From contig JAFYML010000179.1 of the NCBI GenBank assembly GCA_017556595.1, positions 1 through 10,756 on the forward strand: a stretch of 10,756 nt of DNA. Reading direction: 5' to 3'. Below the pieces are notes generated by a model, which saw nothing but the letters and a program-made list of their open reading frames with translations, did not search any database and was not told the DNA's origin. This DNA is from Bacteroides sp. GTDB lineage: Bacteria; Bacteroidota; Bacteroidia; Bacteroidales; Bacteroidaceae. The translations under genes and the position numbers were made by a program. Shown here in pieces: positions 1 through 7,868 of the stretch. Position 1 is the stretch's first letter; the number at the start of each line of letters is the position of its first letter.

Positions 1-47
1 CTAAACAAACCAACTTAGATAGTACACTACCTAACAAAAATGTTAAA

Positions 48-1385
48 TTACTTCGTAAACAAATCAATCGTCTGCTGAATTTCGTGTTGACACACTGGGC
101 AATACACATCGACGGTATGGAACCAATTCATCATGCAATTGGGCCAAGGACGATAAACGGTTTTCTCCAAATAGCCAGCACCTTCGTACACGCCAAGCTG
201 CCAAGGTTTATTAGGGTTGTAGCGTTCGGCATTCGGACTATTAGGGTTGAACTTATCGCCATCTTCGCGCTTCACAGGTTCATATTTGCCATTCATCAAG
301 GCATACCAGCTCTTTGCTTCCAAGTTGGTCAAAGTAGTAATGTTGGGCTCCCAAGGCTCTACGTTGGGGAAGTAAAGGTCGCTCATTTCGGCACCACCTA
401 CATATTCATCGCCCAAGCCAACGAATAAATGACCGAACTCGTGGCTATAGGTTTTGCGTGTAGAAGGACCAGGAATGTTGGCCGCACTGATGCCATAGAA
501 GTTGTAAATGCCGCCACCACCATACTTCTGCGAATTGGTAAGGATGTAGATTATTTCGTAGGGCACGCACGAAGCTACGTCGAGAATGGACTGATAGTCT
601 TCTATCATTTGATAGCGCTCGGAGTCGAAGGTGTAATAATGGGCATTCAAGGCGGTGTTGCGCCAAAGGCGTTCGCCCGGAATGGAAACTCCCGATTCTT
701 GACTTGGTGTCCACACGGCACGAATATTAAAGTTGTTGCGGTTTTCGCTATAGGGTGCATAACTGAAGAAGTCGTCGGCAAAGCCCTTGCATGCATCGAT
801 AAAGGCTTGTTTGTTGGCTTCGGTATATCCTTCGGCTATCAACACAATATCTACACGCTTGGCAGGATTGCCGGTGTAGTGTACATCGAAGGTTTCGTAA
901 GCGGGTTTGGCTTTACGAACAAAGTAACTATCCACATCGATATCGTAGCTAAACTTCTTCAAGAACTTACCGGTGTTGTTTTGGCGCGTATAGAACTCAA
1001 TAATTACATCGTTCTTGGGATATGGAAAGGTAACGCCCTCGGGCATGGCCTTGCTTGTTTGCTTGGCTTCGGGCGTGCATACCCATTCGGCAAACAGGGT
1101 GCTGTATCCGCGTTGATAGATAACCTTACCACTGGCCTTGTCTATTATCTTGAAAAGGTGGTTACCCATTTCGCGGTCATCGACCAAGTAGTGTTTATTG
1201 CCTGCCCAATAGGGTTCTTCTATCACTTCGTCGAAGAAGAAATACTCCGAACGTGCATCGCCGGCATGATAATAGTCGAAACGCATGGTTTTCTCCAAGA
1301 AATAATCGTCGAACTTCACTTGTGCACGAGCAGGAAGAATGGTAATCAGCAACAATAATGCCGAGAGTAGAAGGTTAGATTTCAT
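48..1385 (-). CDS. Secreted M64-family zinc metallopeptidase
   Basis: This 445-residue protein is probably an exported zinc endopeptidase of family M64 (the family named after the Clostridium IgA peptidase). Seen: a hydrophobic signal peptide (residues 1-21) ending A19-R-A21 before Q22; a beta-rich N-terminal part (about 25-155) fitting the M64 N-terminal domain; then the catalytic domain. The zinc motif HEFGH is at 315-319 and is followed by GLGDEY at 323-328. This gives the HExxHxxxxxGDEY pattern of M64, with E316 as likely catalytic base and H315, H319 and D326 as likely zinc ligands. A conserved-looking C-terminal block has C417, C429 and C432 (CPVC), perhaps a disulfide or structural site. 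The length is complete for the Bacteroidetes form. The ATG at 1385 is chosen because the signal peptide follows directly. It is transcribed alone from a good Bacteroidetes promoter and is divergent from the M16 peptidase gene. The true substrate is unknown; IgA cleavage should not be assumed. Confidence 0.93.
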   Translation of the reverse strand: MKSNLLLSALLLLITILPARAQVKFDDYFLEKTMRFDYYHAGDARSEYFFFDEVIEEPYWAGNKHYLVDDREMGNHLFKIIDKASGKVIYQRGYSTLFAEWVCTPEAKQTSKAMPEGVTFPYPKNDVIIEFYTRQNNTGKFLKKFSYDIDVDSYFVRKAKPAYETFDVHYTGNPAKRVDIVLIAEGYTEANKQAFIDACKGFADDFFSYAPYSENRNNFNIRAVWTPSQESGVSIPGERLWRNTALNAHYYTFDSERYQMIEDYQSILDVASCVPYEIIYILTNSQKYGGGGIYNFYGISAANIPGPSTRKTYSHEFGHLFVGLGDEYVGGAEMSDLYFPNVEPWEPNITTLTNLEAKSWYALMNGKYEPVKREDGDKFNPNSPNAERYNPNKPWQLGVYEGAGYLEKTVYRPWPNCMMNWFHTVDVYCPVCQHEIQQTIDLFTK

Positions 1386-1425
1386 AAATATTCAGCTTGG
1401 TAAATAAATGTTTGTTATTGGGGTG

Positions 1426-1458
1426 TAAAGATAGGCAAAAAAGAAGAATTGCAACAAA
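1426..1458 (-). promoter_or_regulatory. Bacteroidetes-type promoter of the M64 gene
   Basis: Read on the minus strand, TTTG (1455-1458) is followed after exactly 21 bases by TATCTTTA (1426-1433). This closely matches the Bacteroidetes sigma-ABfr consensus (TTTG, 19-21 bases, TAnnTTTG), with the last base of the -7 element off. The predicted transcript start near 1420 leaves a leader of about 35 bases before the ATG at 1385. This is the best-formed promoter in the window. Confidence 0.7.
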
Positions 1459-1537
1459 CAATAGCACTTTTTCGGCTTTTTATACGCTGTTTATTTAAAA
1501 ATAACTACTTTTGTCTGCTAATAGGAAAAATTGCAAC
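1447..1537. repeat. 9-base direct repeat AATTGCAAC in the M64/M16 control region
   Basis: AATTGCAAC occurs at 1447-1455 and again at 1529-1537 in the same orientation, 82 bases apart. The first copy touches the -33 element of the M64 promoter; the second lies just downstream of the -7 element of the M16 promoter. The placement would suit a shared regulator, but a 9-base repeat in AT-rich DNA may be chance. Confidence 0.3.
1506..1513 (+). promoter_or_regulatory. Probable -7 element of the M16 gene
   Basis: TACTTTTG matches the Bacteroidetes -7 consensus TAnnTTTG exactly. No clear TTTG is found 19-21 bases upstream, so the -33 element is weak or absent. The predicted start near 1520 would give a leader of about 50 AT-rich bases before the ATG at 1569. 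The ATG has no clear Shine-Dalgarno sequence, as is usual in this phylum. Confidence 0.5.
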
Positions 1538-1568
1538 TAATTTATTATTAAATAAACATTCTGTAATA

Positions 1569-4472
1569 ATGAAACAAATCACTAAAACTATTCTATTGTG
1601 CCTTGTTCTTCTGATGACAGGCATGAGTGCATCGGCCCAAGGCTTGAAAGCTTTTAAGCTACGAAACGGCCTTTCGGTTTTCATTTGGGAAGATGAATCG
1701 AAACCCGGCGTGTTCGGTTTGGTAGGCGTACGCGCAGGTTCTATCAACGAACCGAGCGACTATACAGGATTGGCTCACTACTTGGAGCACGTAATGTTCA
1801 AGGGTACAACATTGATTGGTTCGCTCGACTGGGCTTCGGAAGAACCTCTCTACAAAGAAATCATTGCGAAGTATGACATTTTGGCAGCCGAAACCGACCC
1901 TGCCAAGCGCCAAGCACTGAGCAAGGAGATTAACGAACTGAGCGTAAAAGCCGGTGAATATGGTTTGCCCAACGAATACTCTAACTTAATGGAGAGCATC
2001 GGTGCCACTGGTGTGAATGCCGGTACAAGCTACGACTATACTTATTATCACAGCAGTTTCCCACCTTATCAAGTGAACAAGTGGTTGGAGATTTCGTCGC
2101 AACGATTCTTGAACCCTGTGTTCCGTTCGTTCCAATCGGAGTTGGAGAATGTATATGAGGAGTATAACCGCTCGCAAGACAACGAATCGAGCAAGCAAAG
2201 CGAGTTTATGTTGAAGCAAGTATTTGCCGGACACCCCTACTCGCGCTCCATCATCGGATTGCCCGAACACTTGAAGAACCCACAACTAAGCAAGTTGATG
2301 GAATTCTACGAAACATGGTATGTGCCCGAAAACATGGTTCTTGTTTTGGTGGGTAACATCAAGGCACAACAAGTGGTGTCGCGCATCAATGCTAGCTTCG
2401 GACGATTGGCCGCAAAGCCTATGCCCGAACGCATACAATACCCCGACCTCGACATTAAGGGACGCACAGAATATACCTTGAAGAATGGTAGCTATCCGCA
2501 ATTGTACCTTATCTACAAAGGCGTACCAGCAGGACACCCCGACGAAGATGCCTTGGACATTGCCATGTCATTGCTGAACAATGGTAACCAAACAGGTACT
2601 ATCGATAAGTTGGTGTTGGATGGTGAAATCAGCGACGGAGGAGCCGGAACAATTGCTTTCCGCGAACAAGGCCGTTTGTTGGTGAACTGTATTCCGCTAT
2701 ACGACGAAAACCAACGTCGCTATGCTTCGAACAAAAGCACCGAAAAGCGTACATTAGAGGCTATCCAAAAGATTGCTAAGGGTGAATTCGAAGAGTGGAA
2801 AATCGATGCTATCAAAAGCGAAATGTGTCGTCGTTTCGACTTGATGATGGAAGACAACGAATCCATTGGTAACTTGCTGATGAATGCCTTCTACAACGAA
2901 CAAGACCTGGAAGAGGTATTGAACTACAAGGATAAGATTATGGCTATCAGCGCTGAAGACATTAAGCGCGTAGCTAAACAATACTTAAACGATAACTTCA
3001 TTGCCATCCATATAGAACAAGGCAAGGATAGCAAAGGCGAAAAGATTGAAAAGCCTGGTTACAAGCCGGTTGAACCACCCGTAGGCAAACAATCGGTCTA
3101 TGCCACTCAATTCAAGAACATGCCAATGGGCAAGATGGAAGAGAAATTCATCGACTTCAGCGACGTGCAAGTGCGCCAACTGAACGACCGCTCAAAAATG
3201 TACTATACACCTAACACCGAGAACAACATCTTCCAATTGGTGGTGCAATATGGTGTGGGTACACAAGAGATGCCTAAACTTGGTATTGCTGCTAGCTTAA
3301 TGAACAATGCCGGTGTAATGGGTGCATATAAGCCACAAGGGTTGAAAGAGGAATTGAGCAAGTTGAATGCAACCTGCCAAGTAACTGCTGATGAAAACTA
3401 CTTGTACATCATTATGCAAGGCTACGAAGAGACTTTGCCCGACGTTTGCCGCTTGGTTTCAAGACAAATCTTGATGCCCGAGCCCGACGAAAAGCAGCTC
3501 AACCGCCAAAAGAGTATGCTCATTAGTAACCGTTTGATTCGTACAGAGAACGTGAGCGCATTGAATTCGGCTTTGAAAGAATACTTGCTTTATGGCGAAA
3601 ATTCGGACTATATAACCGAATTGACCGACAAGGAGGTTTACTACATGGATATTGCTTCGCTAAAGGGTGACCTTACACGTGCAGCCAACTACGAAGCCAA
3701 AATCTTCTACACCGGTACGCTTCCTTTCGATGATGCTTACACCATCCTTAGCCAAAACTTGCCATTGGTGGCCAACGAGCGCCCAAGCAACTCGCCACAA
3801 GTGAAAGAGATGGCCAAAGCAACCGAAAACACCATCTTCTTCTTGCCCAACAACGATGCCGAGCAAGCACAAATCCACTTCTACTTGCCTATGCAAGCGG
3901 CCGACAAGAAGGACGATGTGTTGCGCGATGCATTCAACCAATATTTCGGTATTGGTTTCACAGGTTTGGTAATGAACGAAATTCGTGAAAAACGTTCTAT
4001 GGCCTACACTGCCTATGCACAAGCTACCACACAAGGCATCAGCAACAAAGCAAGTTGTTTGATTGGCTACATCGGCACACAAAACGACAAGGCCAACGAA
4101 GCCGTAGAGGTATTTATGGGATTGGTGAACGATATGCCTGAAAATAGCGACCGTATAGACAACATTAAGAGCTACTTGCGCCAAGAGGCACTTACCTCTC
4201 ACCCAAGTTTCCGCAGCAAGGCAATGAGCTTGGTTAGCTTGGAATTGATGGGCTATACCGACGACCCTGCCAAAGAAAACTTGGCTAAGATTGATGCACT
4301 TACCTTCGAGGACATCGTAAAATTCTACAAGGAAAACATCCAAGGTAAGCCCTACCGAATTGCCATCATGGGTAACCCAAAGGTGATTGACTTGAAAGCG
4401 TTGGAAAAGTTTGGTAAAGTAGTAAAACTTAGCGAAAAGCGCTTGTTCAACAGCAAAGATAAGCTGTTCTAA
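1569..4472 (+). CDS. Secreted M16-family zinc peptidase, two-domain form
   Basis: This 967-residue protein is probably a periplasmic or outer-membrane-associated peptidase of the pitrilysin/insulinase (M16) family, which degrades peptides inside a clam-shell chamber. Seen: a signal peptide ending A21-S-A23 before Q24; the inverted zinc motif HYLEH at 70-74 (H70, H74 ligands, E73 catalytic); and the third ligand probably in VYEEYNR (195-201). The second M16 half (about 500-967) lacks the zinc motif, as expected, but keeps the REKRSMAYTAYA segment with R806 and Y813, the usual substrate-binding pair. About 45 extra charged residues between FKGT and NAGTSYDYTYYH match a subclass with an insertion there. 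An in-frame ATG at 1449 would put 40 non-signal residues ahead of the signal peptide; the ATG at 1569 is preferred, and it also lies downstream of the -7 element at 1506. Length fits the full two-copy form. It is transcribed alone and ends at a terminator. Confidence 0.95.
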   Translation: MKQITKTILLCLVLLMTGMSASAQGLKAFKLRNGLSVFIWEDESKPGVFGLVGVRAGSINEPSDYTGLAHYLEHVMFKGTTLIGSLDWASEEPLYKEIIAKYDILAAETDPAKRQALSKEINELSVKAGEYGLPNEYSNLMESIGATGVNAGTSYDYTYYHSSFPPYQVNKWLEISSQRFLNPVFRSFQSELENVYEEYNRSQDNESSKQSEFMLKQVFAGHPYSRSIIGLPEHLKNPQLSKLMEFYETWYVPENMVLVLVGNIKAQQVVSRINASFGRLAAKPMPERIQYPDLDIKGRTEYTLKNGSYPQLYLIYKGVPAGHPDEDALDIAMSLLNNGNQTGTIDKLVLDGEISDGGAGTIAFREQGRLLVNCIPLYDENQRRYASNKSTEKRTLEAIQKIAKGEFEEWKIDAIKSEMCRRFDLMMEDNESIGNLLMNAFYNEQDLEEVLNYKDKIMAISAEDIKRVAKQYLNDNFIAIHIEQGKDSKGEKIEKPGYKPVEPPVGKQSVYATQFKNMPMGKMEEKFIDFSDVQVRQLNDRSKMYYTPNTENNIFQLVVQYGVGTQEMPKLGIAASLMNNAGVMGAYKPQGLKEELSKLNATCQVTADENYLYIIMQGYEETLPDVCRLVSRQILMPEPDEKQLNRQKSMLISNRLIRTENVSALNSALKEYLLYGENSDYITELTDKEVYYMDIASLKGDLTRAANYEAKIFYTGTLPFDDAYTILSQNLPLVANERPSNSPQVKEMAKATENTIFFLPNNDAEQAQIHFYLPMQAADKKDDVLRDAFNQYFGIGFTGLVMNEIREKRSMAYTAYAQATTQGISNKASCLIGYIGTQNDKANEAVEVFMGLVNDMPENSDRIDNIKSYLRQEALTSHPSFRSKAMSLVSLELMGYTDDPAKENLAKIDALTFEDIVKFYKENIQGKPYRIAIMGNPKVIDLKALEKFGKVVKLSEKRLFNSKDKLF

Positions 4473-4492
4473 AATAAACAGATAAGAAAAAG

Positions 4493-4524
4493 AAATGCCA
4501 GGCAATAACGTCTGGCATTTTTTT
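4493..4524. terminator. Hairpin terminator, probably bidirectional
   Basis: A perfect 9-base-pair stem (AAATGCCAG at 4493-4501 with CTGGCATTT at 4512-4520) encloses a 10-base loop and runs into seven T residues on the plus strand (4518-4524). Read on the minus strand the same stem is followed by a T-rich stretch (TTTCTTTTTC). It lies between the converging M16 and UPF0126 genes and so probably ends both transcripts. Confidence 0.85.
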
Positions 4525-4528
4525 ATGT

Positions 4529-5149
4529 TTATACATGTTCTTCAGGACCCGAAAGGCGAGGCAAACAGATGCCGTACTTCACTGCAATGATACGGACTAT
4601 AAACACCGTCATACCACCAATAACAGAACTAACATAAGCTGTACATCCTAAGTGATGGCATAAACAATAGACAATGCCACCAAGCACACAAGCCATGGCG
4701 TATATCTCTTTGCGGAATATCAACGGGATTTCATTAATGAACACATCGCGCAACACACCACCAGCAGCACCTGTCATACAACCCATGATAATGGCTACCC
4801 AATAGGGAAAGCCCAACGACAAACTGCGTTCGGCACCTACCACCGTAAACAATGCCAAACCAATGGTGTCGAAGATAAAGAATGTATTATTCAAATGAAT
4901 CAAATACTTGCCAAAAAGGATTACCCATAACAGCGCTAAAGCGGTACACACCAAATAGATAGGGTCGCCCATCCAAGCAGGCGTAACATCGAGCAACACA
5001 TCACGGATTGTTCCGCCACCAATAGCTGTGACAAAACCAACAACATACGCACCAAACCAGTCGAAGCGTTTAGCCGAAGCAAGACGAATGCCACTGATGG
5101 CAAAGGCAAATGTACCAATAAAATCGAGTATTTGAACAAAAGTAGGCAT
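4529..5149 (-). CDS. UPF0126 (TRIC-like) inner-membrane protein
   Basis: This 206-residue polytopic membrane protein belongs to the UPF0126 family (the YicG/YadS type), whose fold is that of the trimeric intracellular cation channels; a role in monovalent cation passage is inferred from the family. Seen: about seven hydrophobic segments and a clear internal duplication. The first half has LDFIGTFAFAISG (8-20) and GGGTIRDVLLD (44-54); the second repeats this as FDTIGLALFTVVGA (93-106) and GGVLRDVFINE (130-140). The G-rich kink and the conserved Arg-Asp appear in both halves. An in-frame ATG at 5242 would add 31 residues, but these would run across the divergent promoter region and are not hydrophobic in the family manner; the ATG at 5149 gives the usual family length and starts directly before the first helix. 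No strong promoter is seen; a weak -7-like TTTCTTTG lies at 5171-5178 on the minus strand. Confidence 0.9.
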   Translation of the reverse strand: MPTFVQILDFIGTFAFAISGIRLASAKRFDWFGAYVVGFVTAIGGGTIRDVLLDVTPAWMGDPIYLVCTALALLWVILFGKYLIHLNNTFFIFDTIGLALFTVVGAERSLSLGFPYWVAIIMGCMTGAAGGVLRDVFINEIPLIFRKEIYAMACVLGGIVYCLCHHLGCTAYVSSVIGGMTVFIVRIIAVKYGICLPRLSGPEEHV

Positions 5150-5208
5150 AATCAGGTCATTTAATTGTCGCAAAGAAACAAATATTATTTGATTTAATGA
5201 ATACTTAA

Positions 5209-5236
5209 CAAGCGAATTTCGTAACTTTGTCGCTTG
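5209..5236. promoter_or_regulatory. Inverted repeat flanking the -7 element, possible operator
   Basis: CAAGCGA at 5209-5215 and TCGCTTG at 5230-5236 form a perfect 7-base dyad with a 14-base spacer. Arm centres are 21 bases apart, about two turns of the helix, which would suit a dimeric DNA-binding protein. The dyad encloses the TAACTTTG element, and its right arm ends at the predicted transcript start, so it would mostly not be transcribed and is unlikely to be an RNA hairpin. A regulator binding here could block the DUF5686-rarA promoter. No regulator gene is visible nearby. Confidence 0.4.
5222..5229 (+). promoter_or_regulatory. Probable -7 element of the DUF5686 gene
   Basis: TAACTTTG is an exact match to the Bacteroidetes -7 consensus TAnnTTTG. 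No TTTG stands at the usual 19-21 bases upstream; the nearest (5188-5191) is 30 bases away. Transcription would begin near 5235, only about 18 bases before the ATG at 5253. This supports that ATG over the one at 5241. Confidence 0.55.
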
Positions 5237-5252
5237 AAACATGCTATATATA

Positions 5253-7835
5253 ATGAAACAACGATTATTAAGCTACATATTAACTACAATTCTCATTCTA
5301 TTTTGTTCACTGAACGCATCGGCACAAATTTCGGGCGTGGTAACAGATTCGCTGACCAACGAGCCGATAATGTACGTTATCGTGCAATACGAAGGCGAAG
5401 GCGTGGGTACAGTGACCAATGCAGATGGCGAGTACGAAGTTGAGGTTTTACCCGGATGGAACGAATTGACTTTTTCGAGCATTGGCTATAAGACTAAAAA
5501 GGTAAAATTCAAGAACGGAACGAAAACCATTAACGTAAAATTGTTAGAAGACGACGTCATGCTATCAGAAGTGACTGTGAAGCCACAGAAAGAGCACTAC
5601 TCGCGCAAGAACAACCCTGCCGTGGAGTTTATGCGCAAGGTAATTGACAACAAGAAGAAACAGAAATTAGAAAACAACGACTTCTATCAGTACCAAAAGT
5701 ACGAGAAGATGAAGATGTCCATGAACAATGTCACCCCCGAAAAGATGGAAAAGGGCATCTATAAAAAATTTGCTTTCTTCAAGGACCAAGTAGAGGTGTC
5801 GGAAAAGACCGGCAAAATGATTCTACCCGTATCCATCAAGGAAACCGTATCGAAACACATCTATCGTAAGGACCCCAAAAGCGAAAAGACCATTATAGAG
5901 GGAATGAACTCGAGCGGTATTGAGGAGTTTTTCAGTACAGGCGACATGCTTGGCACTATCTTGAAAGACGTATTCTCGAACATAAACATTTACGACGACG
6001 ACATTCGTTTATTGCAACGACGTTTCGTTAGCCCCATCGGACGAGGAGCCATCAATTTCTATAAATACTACTTGATGGACACGCTGATGATAGAAGACAA
6101 AGAATGTATTCACCTATCGTTCGTGCCACAAAACTCGCAAGACTTTGGCTTCACTGGTCACATCTACGTGGCACGCGACTCAACATACGGCGTAAAGCGA
6201 TGCACCATGAACTTACCAAAAAATACGGGGGTGAACTTTGTGGAGAACATGGATATTATACAAGAGTTCGAGCAATTGCCCGATAGCAGTTGGGTGCTGA
6301 CCGATGACGACATGACCGTAGAGTTGGCCTTTATCAAAGGAACTCAAGGGGTGGAGGTGCAACGTATAACGAAATACGAAGACTACAACTTCGACGAGAT
6401 AGAGAATCGTTTGTTCCGTCTGAAAGGCGATGTTGTCAAAGAGGCCAATATGCTAGGCAAGAGCGAAGAATATTGGGCAGAAGTACGCCAAGTACCCTTG
6501 ACAAAGCAAGAGAGCGCAATGGACATTTTCATGAATCGCATAGAGCAAATTCCAGGATTTAACTATGTCATCTTTGGAGCCAAGGCGCTGATAGAAAACT
6601 TTGTGGAAACAGGCAAGAATAGCAAGGTGGATATCGGACCTATCAACACCATGATTACTAGCAACTATGTGAATGGTACACGTTTCCGCCTAAGTGCAAT
6701 GACAACGGGCAATCTGCATCCGCATTGGAGTTTGAGCGGTTATGGAGCATACGGTACCAAGGATAAGAAATGGTTCTATTCGGGCGAATTGGCCTACTCG
6801 TTCAACAAGCGCGAACATGTGCTTTGGGAATTCCCGAAACATTACGTTAGCTTTGAATATACCTACGATGTTACCTCGCCCATGGATAAATTCTTGAACA
6901 CGGACAAGGACAATATGTTCGTAGGTATGAAATGGACCACCGTGGATCAAATGTCGTACACACGCGATGCAAGCATCAACTACGAACTAGAAACGCAAGG
7001 CGGACTCTCAATAAAAGCCATGGCGCGGAACCGCAACGACCAACCTACTGGTAGCTTGCAATATTGGAAGAACAATGGTCCTATGCCGGGTATCAAAGGT
7101 GTGGGAAACACGTTTGTAAAAGATATTACGACCACCGAACTGAGCGCAACACTTCGTTGGGCGCCAGGTGAAACGTATGTAAACTCTAAGCAACGCCGCA
7201 TACCGGTATCGCTCGATGCGCCCATCTTTACGCTTTCGCATACCATTGGTTTGAAGGATGTGTTGGGAGGTGAATATAACTTCAACCTAACCGAAGCAAG
7301 CATTCGCAAACGTTTTTGGTTTAGTTCATGGGGTAAATTAGACGTTACTGCACGTGCCGGTGCGCAATGGAATGTTGTCCCCTTCCCCCTACTGAACTTG
7401 CCTATGGCCAACTTGTCATACATTACCCAACAGAACGAATCGTTTGCGCTCATCAACAACATGGAGTTCCTGAACGACCGCTATGCATCGTTGGCACTGA
7501 CCTACGACATGAATGGAAAGCTATTCAACCGCATCCCGCTTATCAAGAAGTTGAAATGGCGCGAAACATTCCGCTTACGTACCTTGTGGGGAACGTTGAC
7601 CGACAAGAACAACCCATACAAAAGTGCCAACCCGAACTTGTTCATCTTCCCTATGCGCGATGGAATGCCAACAAGTTTCATTATGGATAAAAACAAACCA
7701 TACGTTGAAATAAGTTTAGGTATTTATAACATCTTCAAGTTGTTGCACGTGGAGTATGTTCGTCGATTGACCTATACCGAAGTGCCTAACGCACAAATCC
7801 ACGGCATTCGTTTCATGGTTCTAACAATATTTTAA
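5253..7835 (+). CDS. DUF5686-type outer-membrane protein with CarboxypepD_reg-like domain
   Basis: This 860-residue protein is probably an outer-membrane beta-barrel of the DUF5686 family, found in Bacteroidetes and of unknown function. Seen: a signal peptide ending A22-S-A24 before Q25; an N-terminal carboxypeptidase-regulatory-like beta-sandwich (about 26-105, starting ISGVVTDSLTNEP and containing NADGEYEVEV), the domain also found on many TonB-dependent receptors; then the DUF5686 region, opening with RKNNPAVEFMRKVIDNKKK and the FYQYQKYEKM segment. The C-terminal part alternates polar and aromatic residues in strand-like blocks, and the chain ends in Phe (MVLTIF), as outer-membrane barrels often do. 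There is no TonB box or plug domain, so it is not a typical nutrient receptor. A start at 5241 would add four residues (MLYI); the ATG at 5253 is preferred because of the promoter position and the standard MKxx signal start. rarA follows after 33 bases. Confidence 0.88.
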   Translation: MKQRLLSYILTTILILFCSLNASAQISGVVTDSLTNEPIMYVIVQYEGEGVGTVTNADGEYEVEVLPGWNELTFSSIGYKTKKVKFKNGTKTINVKLLEDDVMLSEVTVKPQKEHYSRKNNPAVEFMRKVIDNKKKQKLENNDFYQYQKYEKMKMSMNNVTPEKMEKGIYKKFAFFKDQVEVSEKTGKMILPVSIKETVSKHIYRKDPKSEKTIIEGMNSSGIEEFFSTGDMLGTILKDVFSNINIYDDDIRLLQRRFVSPIGRGAINFYKYYLMDTLMIEDKECIHLSFVPQNSQDFGFTGHIYVARDSTYGVKRCTMNLPKNTGVNFVENMDIIQEFEQLPDSSWVLTDDDMTVELAFIKGTQGVEVQRITKYEDYNFDEIENRLFRLKGDVVKEANMLGKSEEYWAEVRQVPLTKQESAMDIFMNRIEQIPGFNYVIFGAKALIENFVETGKNSKVDIGPINTMITSNYVNGTRFRLSAMTTGNLHPHWSLSGYGAYGTKDKKWFYSGELAYSFNKREHVLWEFPKHYVSFEYTYDVTSPMDKFLNTDKDNMFVGMKWTTVDQMSYTRDASINYELETQGGLSIKAMARNRNDQPTGSLQYWKNNGPMPGIKGVGNTFVKDITTTELSATLRWAPGETYVNSKQRRIPVSLDAPIFTLSHTIGLKDVLGGEYNFNLTEASIRKRFWFSSWGKLDVTARAGAQWNVVPFPLLNLPMANLSYITQQNESFALINNMEFLNDRYASLALTYDMNGKLFNRIPLIKKLKWRETFRLRTLWGTLTDKNNPYKSANPNLFIFPMRDGMPTSFIMDKNKPYVEISLGIYNIFKLLHVEYVRRLTYTEVPNAQIHGIRFMVLTIF

Positions 7836-7868
7836 ATTAAACATTAAAACCATAAATCTTAAATCAAA

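Noticed and set aside
1..47. Possible terminator downstream of the M64 gene
   Set aside because: No inverted repeat with a T-run is visible in these 47 bases; the terminator, if any, lies beyond the left edge.
429..1358. Long open frame (309 codons) on the plus strand inside the M64 gene
   Set aside because: It is the antisense of a well-supported gene with intact catalytic motifs. Its product has no recognisable domain and no promoter, and frames of this type arise from codon bias.
1449..1568. 40-residue N-terminal extension of the M16 peptidase
   Set aside because: A normal signal peptide begins at 1569, and the extension would place the -7 element inside the coding region.
3660..4505. 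281-codon open frame on the minus strand inside the M16 gene
   Set aside because: It is fully antisense to conserved M16 C-terminal sequence, runs into the terminator stem and shows no domain. It is a shadow of the real gene.
5150..5242. 31-residue N-terminal extension of the UPF0126 protein
   Set aside because: It would cross the divergent promoter region, lacks family similarity and exceeds the usual length of about 205 residues.
6980..7462. 160-codon open frame on the minus strand inside the DUF5686 gene
   Set aside because: It overlaps strand-rich coding sequence of the real gene and has no motif or promoter.
7836..7868. Separate promoter or terminator between the DUF5686 gene and rarA
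   Set aside because: The gap is AT-rich but has no TAnnTTTG element and no stem-loop.
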